From NCBI GenBank assembly GCA_037693485.1, contig CM075345.1:89176001-89240000 (forward strand): 64,000 bases of DNA, read 5' to 3'. The DNA is from Kitagawia praeruptora. Its lineage: Eukaryota; Streptophyta; Magnoliopsida; Apiales; Apiaceae. The translations under genes were made by a program, and so were the position numbers. This document shows, one piece after another, positions 19,400 through 31,030 of this stretch. Each line of letters starts with the position of its first letter. Position 1 is the first letter of the stretch. Below the pieces are notes generated by a model. That model did no database searches. It was given only the letters and a program-made list of their open reading frames with translations, and was not told the origin of the DNA.

Positions 19400-21640
19400 T
19401 TACTGATAGTATTTTCTCAAGTGTTCCGCGTTCCAAGCTCGCGGAATGACTTTGTCCTCCATATCAGTGAGATAGTATGTTCCCTCTGATAGAGTTGCAT
19501 AGATCTTGTAGGGTCCTTCCCAATTAGCACCAAAAACACCATGACTCGCGACCCTAGTATTAGGCATGACCCTTCTGAGTACTAGGTCACCTGTACGTAG
19601 GGGTCGCACCTTGACCTTTCCATTGTAGTACCTTGCGGTCCTTTGCTGATAAGCTGCGAGGCGTAGCTGAGCCTCGCTTCTTGTTTCTTCAATCATGTCC
19701 AGATAGAGCCTATGATTGACCTCATTAGACTCAGGGTCATAGTGTTCCCTTCTAAATGATCCCGAACCAACTTCTACTGGAACCATGGCCTCGCACCCAT
19801 AGGTAAGAGAAAATGGGGTCTCTCCAGTTGTACTCCTTGGGGTCGTGTTGTATGACCACAGAACCCTTGGTAATTCTTCAGGCCAATTACCCTTGCTTTC
19901 TTTCAGCTTAGCCTTTAAAGTATGTTTGATTATTTTGTTGATTGCCTCAGTTTGGCCATTTGTTTGAGGATGACTAACAGCTGAAAAACTTTTCTTGATC
20001 CCCAAATTCTCACAAAATTCCTTCATCTCCTTGCTGTCAAATTGTTTCCCATTATCTGATATGAGCTGATAAGGGATCCCATAGCGACACACAATTGCTC
20101 TGTACACGAAGTCTTTTAGTTTCCTGGCAGTGATTGTTGCAAGTGGCTCAGCCTCGGCCCACTTAGTAAAATAGTCCACGGCTACCACTGCGTACTTAAC
20201 TCCCCCTTTAGCTTTGGGTAGTTCCCCAATTAGATCAATCCCCCACATAGCAAAGGGCCATGGGCTCGTGAGCGAAGTGAGTTGGGAGACCGGTGCGTTG
20301 CTGAAGTTAGCGATCCTCTGGCAGGCATCGCACTTTCTTGAGAACTCAAATGCATCCCTTTTAAGTGTGGGCCAAAAGTACCCTTGACGAAGAATCTTCT
20401 GAGCTAGCGAACTACCCCCCGAATGATTCCCACATATACCTTCATGAACCTCTCTCATAATATAGTTACATTCATCGCCATCTACGCATCTCAAGAGTGG
20501 AGTGTTGAACCCTCTTTGATACAGAACCTCATCACAAAAAACATAGCAAGCAGCCTGATATTTGACCTTCCTTGCTTCCTTTTTATCGTGAGGTAGTACC
20601 CCATTTTTCACATACTCCCATATAGGGGTCATCCAAGTTGGTTCTGAGCTCGCTACTTCCATAATAAACTCTTCGGGGACACTAGGCTTCGTTTGAACTT
20701 TAAACGGTATGACTCCAAGTAATGTGGCTTCGCGACGCGAGCCCAATTTGGCTAGGGCATCAGCACCTTGATTTTTTGCCCTCCTGATAAATTCTACCTT
20801 GACTTGTTTGAATGATTTCATCAATCTTTGCACACATCGCAGATAGAGTTCGATTTGAGGTCCTCTAGCTTGCCAACCGCATCCAATGTGGCCTGTGACC
20901 AGCATAGAATCACTGTACGCATTGAGGTTTTCAATTTTCATTTCAATTGCAAGTTTGAGGCCAATGATTAGGGCCTCGTACTCAGCTGCGTTGTTAGATG
21001 CTCCAAACGTGAAATGAACTGCGCTTCGTATCTTGCGACCCTCGGGAGTAACAAGCTCGATCCCTTCTCCCGCTCCTTCCTTATTAGATGCACCATCCAC
21101 ATAAAGTTCCCACCACGAGGCCGAATTTTGAGTTTTTACCTCGCTACTGGCCTTTTCTGGGATCGGTATGAGAGCCCAAGAACCTTGCTCAATGTAGGGA
21201 GGAAACTCAAGTATGAAATCTGCTAGGGCCTGACCCCTTAGAGGTCCTCGTGGCTTATATTCAATGTCAAATTGACTAAGTTCCACGGTCCATTTCAAGA
21301 GCCTTCCTGAGGTTTCAGGTTTGTGAATTACTTGCCTTAGAGGATAAAATGTGCGAACCTCAATTTTGTGGGCCTGAAAGTATGGCCTTAATTTTCGCGA
21401 TGCCAATACCAGGGCATAGGCGAGTTTCTCCATATTTGTGTAGCGAGTCTCTGCATCTAACATTCTTCGACTGACATAGTAGATAGGATACTGAACTTTT
21501 TCCTCCTCGCGAACCAAAACAGCACTGATCGCATGCTCTGACACTTCGAGGTACACAATGAGTGTTTCTCCCTCACGAGGCTTGGATAGTAGCGGTGGCG
21601 ATCCCAAATGCTCCTTAATTTTTTGAAAAGCCTCCTCGCA
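19400..21640 (-). pseudogene. Element F pol: RNase H, second RNase H and integrase
   Basis: A 735-codon open stretch (21607-19400) that continues RT after a TAG at 21638-21640. It starts with the RT-linked RNase H (LIVYLEVSEHAISAVLV, YYVSRRM, EKLAYALVLASRKLRPYF), then a second, archaeal-type RNase H (WWELYVDGASNKEGAG, NNAAEYEALIIGLKLA, YSDSMLV, NQGADALAKL), then integrase: zinc region with HEG..GNHSGG and CDACQR, and DDE core residues in WGIDLIGE, ISDNGKQF and NGQTEAINK. The C-terminal part includes NTTPRSTTGETPF. Both RNase H domains and the integrase core look intact. The dual RNase H identifies the Tat lineage. Confidence 0.9.
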
Positions 21641-22045
21641 CTACGAGGTCCACTCAAAATCCTTCCCAACCTTCTTGATTGCCTTAAAGAATTCTTGGCA
21701 CTTGTCTGATGATTTTGAAACAAATCTATTTAAGGCAGCTATCCTCCCTGTGAGACTTTGTACCTCCTTCACATTTCTAGGCGATCTCATCTCCATTAGG
21801 GCCTTTATCTTTGCTGGGTTAGCCTCGATGCCCCTGTGGTTGACAATGAACCCTAGAAATTTCCTAGACTCGACCCCAAACACACACTTTTGGGGGTTAA
21901 GTTTCATCCTGTACTTTCTTAGTATGTCAAACATTTCTGCGAGGTGAGTGATGTGATCCCCAGCCTCCTTAGATTTTACCAACATATCATCTACGTACAC
22001 TTCCATTGTTTTCCCAATTTGTTTTTCGAACATCATATTAACGAG
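21641..22045 (-). pseudogene. Element F pol: RT palm (YVDD) segment
   Basis: Reading frame between two nonsense codons (TAG at 22043-22045 after GATYQ, TAG at 21638-21640 after FEWTS). It contains YVDDMLVKS, with the catalytic Asp pair, and the RT thumb (KLNPQKCVFGV..KFLGFIVN.RGIEANPAKI). Same frame as its neighbours, so a single polyprotein was interrupted by point mutations only. Confidence 0.88.
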
Positions 22046-24532
22046 CTATTGATAGGTGGCCCCATCATTGAGAAGACCGAAGGGCATCCCTATGTAACAA
22101 TAGAGACCCCTATCAGTGATGAACGAAGTGTGCTCCTGGTCAGGGCCATACATCGGTATCTGATTGTACCCCGAATAGGCATCCATGAAACTAAGAAGTG
22201 CGTGCCCCGCTGTTGAGTCCACCAACTGATCGATCCTTGGTAGTGGGAAACTATCCTTGGGACAATGTTTGTTGAAGTCAGTAAAATCCACACATGTTCT
22301 CCACTTTCCATTGGGCTTCTTCACAAGGACGGGGTTCGCGAGCCAGTCAGGGTAGAAAGATTCCCTAACGAGGCCGACCTCGAGGAGTCTGTCAACTTCC
22401 TCTTTGAGTGCCTCGGCTCGCTCACCACTTATGGGTCGTCTCTTTTGCCTTATTCCTTTTTTGCTTGGATCCAAGTTAAGCTTGTGGCACATAACATTAG
22501 GATCAATTCCAATCATATCTTCATGAGACCAGGCAAATACGTCCAAATTGGCTTTCAGAAAACTGACGAGCCTCTCACGAAGCCCTAGATTAAGTTGCGA
22601 TCCGACCTTCAGTACCTTGGATGGGTCTTTGGCATCTACCAAGATAGAGACGGTATCTTCTGCGGCTCCGGCTCGTTCAACATGTTCTGGGATGCGAGGA
22701 TCCAAATCAAGTTCAAATTCGCGAGCCGTGCTAGATTCTGCTTCATTCCTCCTTGCGACCCCATTTTGTTGTGAGGCCGACATTGTTTTTGTAGCGGGGA
22801 TCGCTCCCACATGTCCGTATTCATTTATTATTGTGGTCTCCTGAGTTATTCCATTGGGCAGGTCTACCAAGGTTGAAGTTTCCTTGCGAACCCACTTCCC
22901 TTTTTGGGCTCGCACTGCAGCTTGTTCTGGGCTCTCCTCATCGTCACTAGCTTCTTCAACGATCCCCTCTTGGAGAATTAGCACAGGCTGCGAGGCCTCT
23001 AACATGAGGGCCCCTGGGATCGGTTCCACCTGGATACTCAAACCTTCAAAGTAATCATCTGGGAGCTCTTCAATTGATATTATATTACATTCCATATTTC
23101 CTGGCACAGAGCCACTCCCCTTTTCTGCAGCCTTCAAAGCATTGTTATAACATTCACGAGATTCATGTTGGATTCCTTTCACACAACCAACACCATGCGA
23201 AGTGGGAAACTTCATAGAGAGGTGATAGATAGATGTCACCACCCTCATTTCTTTCAGGATGGGCCTTCCCACTATGGCATTGTAAGCAGATGGTTGATCT
23301 ACTACCATGAAGTCAGCGATCTGTGTGGTGATACAGGGCTCGTCCCCTAGAGTGATGGGGAGCCGAACGAGGCCTTTAACACTGACAGATGCTCCAGTGA
23401 ACCCATAAAGATGTCCCATCGTGGGTACTAGATCCTTATCAACATATCCCATTCTTTTGTAGACTTCGTATGTAAGAATGTTCACAGCACTTCCATTATC
23501 AACAAGGACCCTATAGACATTCTGGGACCCAATACGAACCCGAACCACAAGTGCATCAGAGTGGGGATGATGAATCCACTTCGCATCTTCCTCAGTGAAC
23601 ATAATGTTTGTGTCTTCGCCTTTAAACAACTTTGGAGGTCGCTCTTGTAAATGATGCACATTAGTAAGAGGTCGCTCCCTGGCCTCGCGTGCATATCTCT
23701 CTCTAGCTTTATTACTTTCCCCCCCAATGTGGGGACCTCCAATGATTACATGTATACTTCCGGCTCGCTCTTCCTTGTCTTTGCGAGGCTCATCTTGCTT
23801 CTCATGGGGCACAACATGATACCCCACTCTTGATTTACCAGAATTCCCTTGGTGCTTTTTTGCCTCGCGAACCGCCCACTCAGTCAATTTTCCATCTCGA
23901 ATTAACTGATCGACTTGCTGCTTAAGTTGCCAACAATTGTTAGTAGCATGCCCCGCCTGTTCATGGAAGGCACAATACTTGCTCGTGTCTGAAGTTCCTC
24001 TTGAACCCATGGGTGGGGGTCGCTTGAACATTCCTTTATCCGCGTTGACAGCATAGATATGATCAATCGGGGCAACCAGAGGGACAAACTTATCTTCATT
24101 TCTTGCGAAACGATCTCGAGGAGGGGATCGCCTTAAGTACTCGCGTTCCCTCCTCTTCGGGCTAGGGCTTCGATCCCGTCTTTGCCTTGGACTTTGAGAA
24201 TCCCTCCTTTTCACTCCCCTACTCCTGCTTTCGCTGCCGCTTTTTCCATCGTGCTTTTTTAGATCCGCCAGTGATTTCTCGACACGCTTAAAGGGCTCAG
24301 CGACCCTGTGCAACTTCGAAAGTGTACCAGGGGTTTGCTCTTGTAGTTTCTCCCAGAATTTAGTTCCTTCCCTTACCCCCGCAATAAGGAAATTCTTCAC
24401 AGCCTCGTCATTAGCACCTCGCACACGAGGTACTTCAGCGTTGAACCTCTTGAAGTAGTCATGCAAGGTCTCTCCTTCCTTCTGCTTTATATTCGCCAGC
24501 ATGGACACAGGAGGTGCATAGAGCATTGAAGA
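22046..24532 (-). pseudogene. Element F Gag C-terminus, protease and RT N-terminus
   Basis: An 826-codon open stretch from ATG 24526. It begins with the end of Gag (IKQKEGETLHDYFKRFN), a basic RS-rich region, a CCHC-like motif (CAFHEQAGHATNNCWQLK), then the aspartic protease with VLVDNGSAVNIL (active-site D), an acidic linker, and RT fingers and palm (WLANPVLVKKPNGKWR, CVDFTDFNKHCPKD, FMDAYSGYNQI, MPFGLLNDGATYQ). It is joined in frame to the upstream gag through one TAA at 24533-24535. Confidence 0.88.
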
Positions 24533-25750
24533 TTAAAATTGTTTAATAAAGATGTCCACGAATTGTTCCCAAGAATCTATGACAACTAGGGATCCCAGCT
24601 TCGAGAACCATTGCTGGGCACTTCCCCTTAGTGAAGCTGCGAACAGCCTACACCTCGCCAACTGTGATACTTGATACACTTCCATCTCATTGTTGAAACG
24701 TATAACGAACTCGGCTGGATCAGTCTCCCCATTATAGGTCATGTCAGAGTGATGACCTCGAAACACTGCAGGCAATGGAGCAGTGCGAATTTCATGAGTG
24801 AAGGGCGAGGAGGAACCCATATTGCTGAAAATCCCCTTCTCGTCGTTCATCGCATCCAATGCCTTTTTTAACTCTTCTAACTTATAATCCCCAATCCTGG
24901 CCTCTTTGTCTCCATCCTTCTTTCCTCCAGTACTTGCATGATGAGATTGAGTCTTTTTTGGGGCACTAGACTCTTCTTGATCATTCCTGCGATCCTTATT
25001 TTTAGGGTCTTCCTCGCGATGTTGGGATCGTTCACGTTCTCGATTGAAAGGGGGTCTGTCCTCGCGATGATGGGACCGCTCATGCTCTCTGCGAGGAGAG
25101 GGGGGTCTGTCATTGCGACGATATGACCGCTCACGATCTTTTCGAGGAGATAAGGGTTGATGAGGGCCCTTACTCTTATTTTTAGACCCTCCATCTTTGT
25201 TAGTTTTGAGCTTTACCAACTTGAGACGGAGATCGTGCTCGCTGAGTTTCTTTCCAACCCGGTCAAAGACACTAACGGATCGTCCTTTTGATGAGGCGGG
25301 CTTCGCTTTCGACCCCTCCTTATCCATAGTTGCTACCTCCTCTTCCCAATCGGGGTTCGTCTGATTCGTCACCACATCATCAAAGTCCCCAATTAGCTTC
25401 TTGGCGGGACCTTTGCTACTTTCTGCTTGGTGAGTTCGATCCCCTGTCCTTGTATTCCTTTTGATGCCCCTAGAACTGTGCCGCTTCTCTATCTTGGCCA
25501 CCTTTTCTCTTACCTCGATCATTTGGTCACCGAGGCCTTTAAAAAATGTCATGACTTCGCCAGGCAAGGCCACCTGTTGAACAACAGGGGGCGTTTTATC
25601 CTTCTCAAATTCATCCTCGATCCCCTCATTATGCGCTTCGCCTTCTGGTGTGTCCTTCTGGGGATCATCCTTATTCCTCCTATGCGATCCCGGTGTTCCC
25701 CCTTCCCCATTTCTCTTCTTGTGTGATCTAGTCATCGTTCTCCCAATCAA
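24533..25750 (-). pseudogene. Element F Gag N-terminus
   Basis: 405 codons ending in a nonsense TAA after FIKQF. Highly charged R/D/E/H-rich region with repeated (R/H)(R/H)xDRPPxxRExER units (about 180-260), then the capsid-type domain (FRGHHSDMTYNGETDPAEFVIRFNNEM, AQQWFSKL, WEQFVDIFI). The most upstream Met lies about 30 bp from the primer site; MTRSHKKR (ATG at about 25735) is the likely start because the first Met may be an ATT/TTG artefact. Gag would assemble particles and bind RNA. Confidence 0.85.
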
Positions 25751-25757
25751 TGACTAG

Positions 25758-25775
25758 CCCCTCCTTCTAGCGCCA
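25758..25775 (-). other. Primer binding site of element F
   Basis: On the minus strand TGGCGCTAGAAGGAGGGG starts two bases after the LTR end. The tRNA was not assigned with confidence. Confidence 0.6.
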
Positions 25776-25777
25776 AA

Positions 25778-26563
25778 TGTTATAGGGAGAATATTGTATA
25801 ACAATATTTATGGAGGTTGCTGGATTTACGGAGCTAAATACGGATATAAAGCTTAAGAAAGAAAAATAAGGGTTAGGGTTTGTGTGTATGAATGTGACTG
25901 AACTTGATAGGTGATTTCAGAGGTGAACTGTTTCTCATCCCCTATCAAGGTGCCTACGTACCCTATTTATAGGGATCAAGCCGTACGTAGTTCTTGGGTA
26001 GCAAGTTACCTAGCCGAGCTTGGGTTTTAGAAGATAAGTCATAGCCCAAGCCCATTAGATTAGGGCTGACATGGCAATGAGTTGTTGATCCTATCCATGA
26101 TCCATGGTTTATAGAAGGAAACCGATGGTCTCGCATGGATGGAATGTGTCCTCATAAGCGAGGCTAGCAGAGATGCAGCATAATCGCGCTACGCGACCTC
26201 GAGGGATCGAGCCGTGCGAGGCGATCCCGAGCGTTCGGATACCCATAAGACCTCGAGGGGTCTAGTTATGAGCCTTCTAGTAGAGAGTGAGATAGCGATT
26301 TCGTTTAGTTTATGAGTGTGATGATAGTGTGAAGTGATCCCTTGACGGGAGTCATAACGAAGCGATCCCTTGACGAGAGTCACGACGCGAAGCGATTCCT
26401 TATATTTGATAGAAAGCGAGGCGGCCCTGTAGTTAGGTTGGGCTGGTTCCAATAGTGGGCTTTTAGTGACCCAATCTTCATCTTCGAGGCCCATTGTAGA
26501 TAATGAACCATTAATTTAGCCAAATAAATCATGATAATTATTATGCCAGATTTGGGCATAACA
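25778..26563 (-). repeat. 5' LTR of element F
   Basis: 786 bp with TGTTATAGGG...GGGCATAACA ends and short terminal inverted repeats (TGTTAT / ATAACA). It directly abuts the 54-bp flank repeat at 26564. A TATA box for the minus strand (TATAAATA within the near-palindrome CCCTATTTATAGGG) lies at 25964-25971. No second copy is present. Confidence 0.85.
25964..25971 (-). promoter_or_regulatory. TATA box of element F LTR
   Basis: TATAAATA on the minus strand, inside CCCTATTTATAGGG at 25961-25974, some 190 bp upstream of the LTR end facing gag. Confidence 0.6.
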
Positions 26564-26617
26564 ATGACTACTATCAACGCTTTGTGATATTATTGTCACT
26601 TGTACTTAATTTTGTGG
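26564..26617 (+). repeat. 54-bp direct repeat flanking element F, right copy
   Basis: Matches 18254-18307 with one mismatch and continues two bases further (TA) to complete the MITE arm. Confidence 0.85.
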
Positions 26618-26619
26618 TA

Positions 26620-26842
26620 GATATGTCATTATTTCATAATGGATCATCACGGATCTGATTTTACTATACGAAACTGTCTATTGCAATTCCAAGCAACACA
26701 TTCTTGTTATTTTTCAACAATGTAATAACATATTGTAGAACGGGATTGAATACAATCTCATAATTTTTCAAAAAAAAATTCAAACTAAAATAAAGATAAA
26801 AATAAAGCAATTGCTGCATTAAAATGAAAACTCAACAAATTA
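26620..26842. other. AT-rich spacer
   Basis: No gene or recognised repeat; ordinary AT-rich sequence between the split MITE and the next element. Confidence 0.4.
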
Positions 26843-27622
26843 CAGTTAAACCTCAATAAAATAATACTCGATAAAGTAATAATCTCGCTTAAGTAATATA
26901 TTTTTCCGATCCCGACTTGGACCAATAGGATGAAGTAATAATTTCGCTAAATGCATAAGATGATAATTTTAAAAATAATTCTTAAGGACCCAATGAAAAT
27001 ATAAAGTAATATTTACTAAATTTTATGTCCATATATATTATACAATATTCATTCTTTTCTAAATGTGAATTTTTTATTCATTTTTATTTAAATTCCTGCC
27101 AAATTCAAAATAAATCTCATTCTTTATATTTCATAAAACATGTACAGTTTTTATCTCTTATATATATTTTTCGTAGTATAGTAAATAATCGTGTGTGGTA
27201 TTAATTTATCATCGGATTTCTTTACTGTAATCACTTACAACTATCGAGTATTGACATAGCTTTGTTATGATCCACTAAATACTTTTACCTTATAAGTGAT
27301 TTTACAATTACTACGATGTTTATGTTATTAGTAAATACAGTGTATCTAATCTTTATTCGTGAATAATACTTAACTGATTAAAATTTATTTATCTGGTTGG
27401 TGTAAGTTGACTATCCTAATATAAATATATTTCAATTTACATCAAAAATCTCTACCAACTATAAAATATAATAACAAATTATACATATAAATCTCTTTAT
27501 AATAATAAAATATTACTTTATCGATAAAGTAATATTTTATTATTATATCGATATAGTAATAAATTCGATAAAATGATATTTTTTCCCGGTCTCAAGGATA
27601 TTACTTTAAAGAGATTTAACAG
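26843..27622. mobile_element. Emigrant/Lemi-like (pogo, Tc1-mariner) non-autonomous element
   Basis: 780 bp. Left end CAGTTAAACCTCAATAAA and right end, reversed, CTGTTAAATCTCTTTAAA, flanked by TA on both sides (26841-26842, 27623-27624). The sub-terminal phrases (AATAATACTCGATAAAGTAA, CGATCCCGACTTGG) are those of plant Emigrant/Lemi elements, recalled from memory. No transposase ORF is left. Confidence 0.8.
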
Positions 27623-28559
27623 TAAAAATTTCAGGTGGTTTGAATGATCCACCTACGATTATATATATTGAAGAAAATCTTTATGATATTTTTATAAATA
27701 GGGTCTTGCTTAAATGAGAATCCAGAGAGATGAGATCTAATTTTAACCACACATTTTTTAGATTTAAACCATGAAAGGATATCTTCGATATAATATTTAT
27801 TTTGGTATTTGTACGATTTAACATAAAATTTAAATACACGTAGAATCCTCTCCACTAGGTCACTTATTTAATTGATTCGGTCAAAAGTCAAATGGTCAAT
27901 TCTAGCAAAATTTATCATCCTATTTTAAATTATAAAGAGATATTCCAATTAGCTGAAAAATCAAAATATATTTTACGGAATATATCTCTACACCAAGGCA
28001 ATAAGATCGAAAAAGAAATATCTGGGTTTGATATTTTTTAGATCTCCATTGCGACATTAATAAGGCGACAAGCTCGAACAAAGAATATTCTAGATTTAAT
28101 ATTCTATAGAGAACTCGTGCTACATTTAAAAATGATTTGTTTTATTCGAAAAAGAATTCTGTCTTCGCACTTAAAATGTTTTCACATTTTACAAAAGACT
28201 TCTTATACTCAAGTATATTAATATTCAGTGAAAGAATATTAATACTTATCTTTATCTCGTGCCAGAAAGATTTAAAGTAATTTTTCTCCCGTTTCGTAAT
28301 TATATCATATTTCGGAGAAAATTATTTTAATCGCTCAAAAATATTTCCTACTCTCTCTAAATATTTTATATATTAGGAAATATACTCTAAGTATTTATTC
28401 TATTCAAAACATTGGTCAAAAGATTTATCTATTTCAAGAAAGGACCAATCGTATTTTATTCGGAACCGAAAGCTGATTTAATCATCTTTAATCCAAATAA
28501 AATACTTTCATTTGCTAGAATGACTTGAAACTTGAGATTGATCATTTAAATACTATTTT
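27623..28559. other. AT-rich region, possibly part of the long 5' LTR of element D
   Basis: No coding potential or recognised repeat. The left edge of the element D LTR could not be fixed because no 3' LTR survives for comparison. Confidence 0.3.
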
Positions 28560-28985
28560 GTATGCATGGTTAAAGTTTCGTAATTTTTCGGGAATTTTGG
28601 TCCGAGCACATAAATCGAGGTAATTAGTCAACAGTTGACCATATTTGACCAAGTCAACCTTGACCAAAATTGACCAAACTTTCCAGAATATTATTTTATT
28701 AATATTTCTAAGTGCTCCATAATTTCAGAATTATTTATTGGGTGTTTTTCGTATTTATCGGGTATTTAATTAACGATACTTGGTTCATATTTATTCTTTA
28801 ATTAGAACGAATGGTATATTATATTATAAATTCAAAAGGGTGCTGGGATATTTAGTTCATCCACTTGCAAAGTTACTTTATATGTTGGCAATCCAAGTGA
28901 AAGCCAAGTCACCAATCCAAGTGAAATCAATCCCAACCACTCCATTACATCTAAATCTCCTCCATTCATTCCATCCAACTCTCTC

Positions 28986-28993
28986 TATAAATA
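28986..28993 (+). promoter_or_regulatory. TATA box of element D LTR
   Basis: TATAAATA in ctctctataaataaacccc, with pyrimidine-rich sequence around it. Confidence 0.55.
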
Positions 28994-29460
28994 AACCCCC
29001 TCATCCACCCATTTCAAACACAAGATAAGAGCCATAGAATTGCTGGGATTTTTGAAGTAGACTATCTCTCTCAATATTCAAACACTCTCTTCATCTACTT
29101 CAACTCAAAAACCTTCGCTCTCTTAAATATATATCTATATACTCAAGGTTTTTGTTCACCAAGCTTAGTTCCACCCAACCAAGCTTTATCCCACCAAGCA
29201 AGCTCATCTACTACCACTTTCCAGCCTCCTAAAGGGCTGCCCAAGTTCGACCAAGTGCCAAAATCCGGCCGAACCTCCGGCGAATTTTTTCGGCGAACTT
29301 TTCCGATCGTTTTCCAAAGGTGGTAAGTTTTAGCTTCGGCTTTGTGTCTTAACCGACCATATTTATATTTGAGATTTGCTCTTAACTTCTATACTTCATC
29401 TTAATCTCTATACTTGGATCTATAAGATTCCAAAGATCTCTTTATAAAAGAGAAAGAAAT

Positions 29461-30110
29461 TATCCGACATACGTCAAGGTTGTAACGATTAAGTATTTTT
29501 ACGGATTCCCAACTAGCATCTTTAGTGCTCCGTGGGATATTCTTTAAAGAAATACTTCGTTCAACAAATACTTCTTATAGCACAAGTTTAACCACTTGTT
29601 TATCGCACTTACTTTTTATTTTTAGTGGCTTTAAATAATCGAGTGCAAGAAGTAAAAGAAGAGTATACTTTGACATCGTATTTAGTCAAAAGAATGTATA
29701 CATCTTAAAAGCCTTAAGCATATTAGCTTAAAGGACTTTACATATTATCAAACTCTGAGATCTATATTTTTCTCATCTTACCAGAGTATTGATATTTGAC
29801 ATAAGTCAAGTTGTAACGAAAAGTATTTATACGAATTCCCAACTAGCATCTACAGTGCTCCGTGGGTTATTCTTGAAAGATACTTCGTACAACATAAACT
29901 TCTAATAAGCACAATCTTAGCCACTTGTTTTATTGCATTTACGTTTAGTATTAGTAGTGGCTCGTGCAAGAAGTTATACGTATACCTTGACACTATATTA
30001 GTCTAAGAAAGGTATACATATCGAAGCCTTAAAGCACTATAGCTTTTAATAAGGTCTTCTAATATTACTCCAACCATATTTATATTTATTTGGAGTAATC
30101 AAAAGTATAC
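29461..30110 (+). repeat. ~332-bp imperfect tandem duplication in the LTR/leader of element D
   Basis: Copy 1 from 29461 and copy 2 from 29793 share gacatacgtcaagg/gacataagtcaag, ttcccaactagcatct, agtgctccgtgggat/tt, ccacttgtttat, gtgcaagaagt and gtatacat phrases in the same order. Divergence is substantial, so the duplication is old. Confidence 0.75.
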
Positions 30111-30953
30111 TTTGATTATAATTTAATATCAAAGAAAGTATACTTAAGTCATAACAATATAACTTAATATTCTTATACGAATATTAAAGTTACATCTTTG
30201 GACCTAGTACCGTAACATACTAGTCCAACATATATATATCTTTAACTATATTTGTTTCGTAGATATTATTTGTCTAACTTTTGTAGTGAGGTGAAGTTGA
30301 AGTGAGGTGATTCTCGTTCTAAGACCCAAGTCCTAGACGTACTAACGGGGAGTTAGTAGTCTTCGCACCGTGAAGAAGAGGAAAGACCCGAGACCTTTCA
30401 TCTAAGACCCAATAAGACCGACAAAAGCCAAGAATCAATAATATACACCAAAGGTTCTACATCAACTTTGAAGAAATAGCGGGGAGTTATTGTCTATGAT
30501 ATGTTGTGTAGGTCTACAACGACTTTGAGGTGGTGACGGGTAGTTATGCACCAAGACGAGTCTTGTATTTATTTGCATTTATTTTGAGGTGGTAACGGGT
30601 AGTTACGCACCAAGACAAATATTTGTAAGGTTGTAAAGGCTTCTCCGCCTACTAAAGGAGCGAGTATATTTTTAAGGGAAAATCTCGAGTCCGGAGAGGA
30701 GCTCGGGGACTGGAGTAGGGGTGAGCGAATCCATTAGGGGTTGCGCCATCGCGAACCAGGATAAAATCTCCTACATGATATTTTCTTTACTTGTCGTTTA
30801 TTTCCGCACTTATAAACTGCTAACGACTCGGTAAAATATTTTAAAAAGGGAAAAATATTTTGAAAAACGCCATAATAATTTTTAATTGGTAATTAAGCTA
30901 TTTAACCCCCCCCCCTTCTAGCTTAATATAGCCCTCATACGGGACCTAACAAT

Positions 30954-30965
30954 TGGTATTAGAGC
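30954..30965 (+). other. Primer binding site (initiator tRNA-Met type) of element D
   Basis: TGGTATTAGAGC, one mismatch from the copia consensus TGGTATCAGAGC, two bases after the LTR end. Confidence 0.75.
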
Positions 30966-31030
30966 AGTGCTCTTTAACGTGTTTGTTGAGTGATTTGCAG
31001 ATCTACAGACACAACAAAAAGTGATCCTAC

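Larger units (their letters stand above)
18308..26563 (-). mobile_element. Tat-lineage Ty3/gypsy retrotransposon (element F), truncated at its 3' end
   Basis: Minus-strand element with 5' LTR (25778-26563), primer site, gag, PR, RT, RNase H, a second RNase H and INT, then a non-coding tail with a plus-strand ORF remnant. The second RNase H domain and the antisense ORF are hallmarks of Tat (Grande/Retand/Ogre) elements. The 3' LTR and the start of the antisense ORF are missing: the element stops at 18308 against the 54-bp repeat. Only three nonsense codons interrupt gag-pol. Confidence 0.9.
28560..30951 (+). repeat. 5' LTR of element D (left edge arbitrary)
   Basis: The right end is well supported: ...GGACCTAACA at 30951, followed by the primer site. 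A TATA box (28986-28993) lies some 2 kb upstream, so U3-R-U5 is long. Internal repeats are a ~332-bp tandem duplication (29461-29792 and 29793-~30110) and a 59-bp-spaced repeat of ttgaggtggtRacgggtagt (30524-30556, 30583-30615). Confidence 0.6.

Noticed and set aside
29461..30110. CRISPR-like array
   Set aside because: Only two diverged long copies with no regular spacers; this is a plant LTR.
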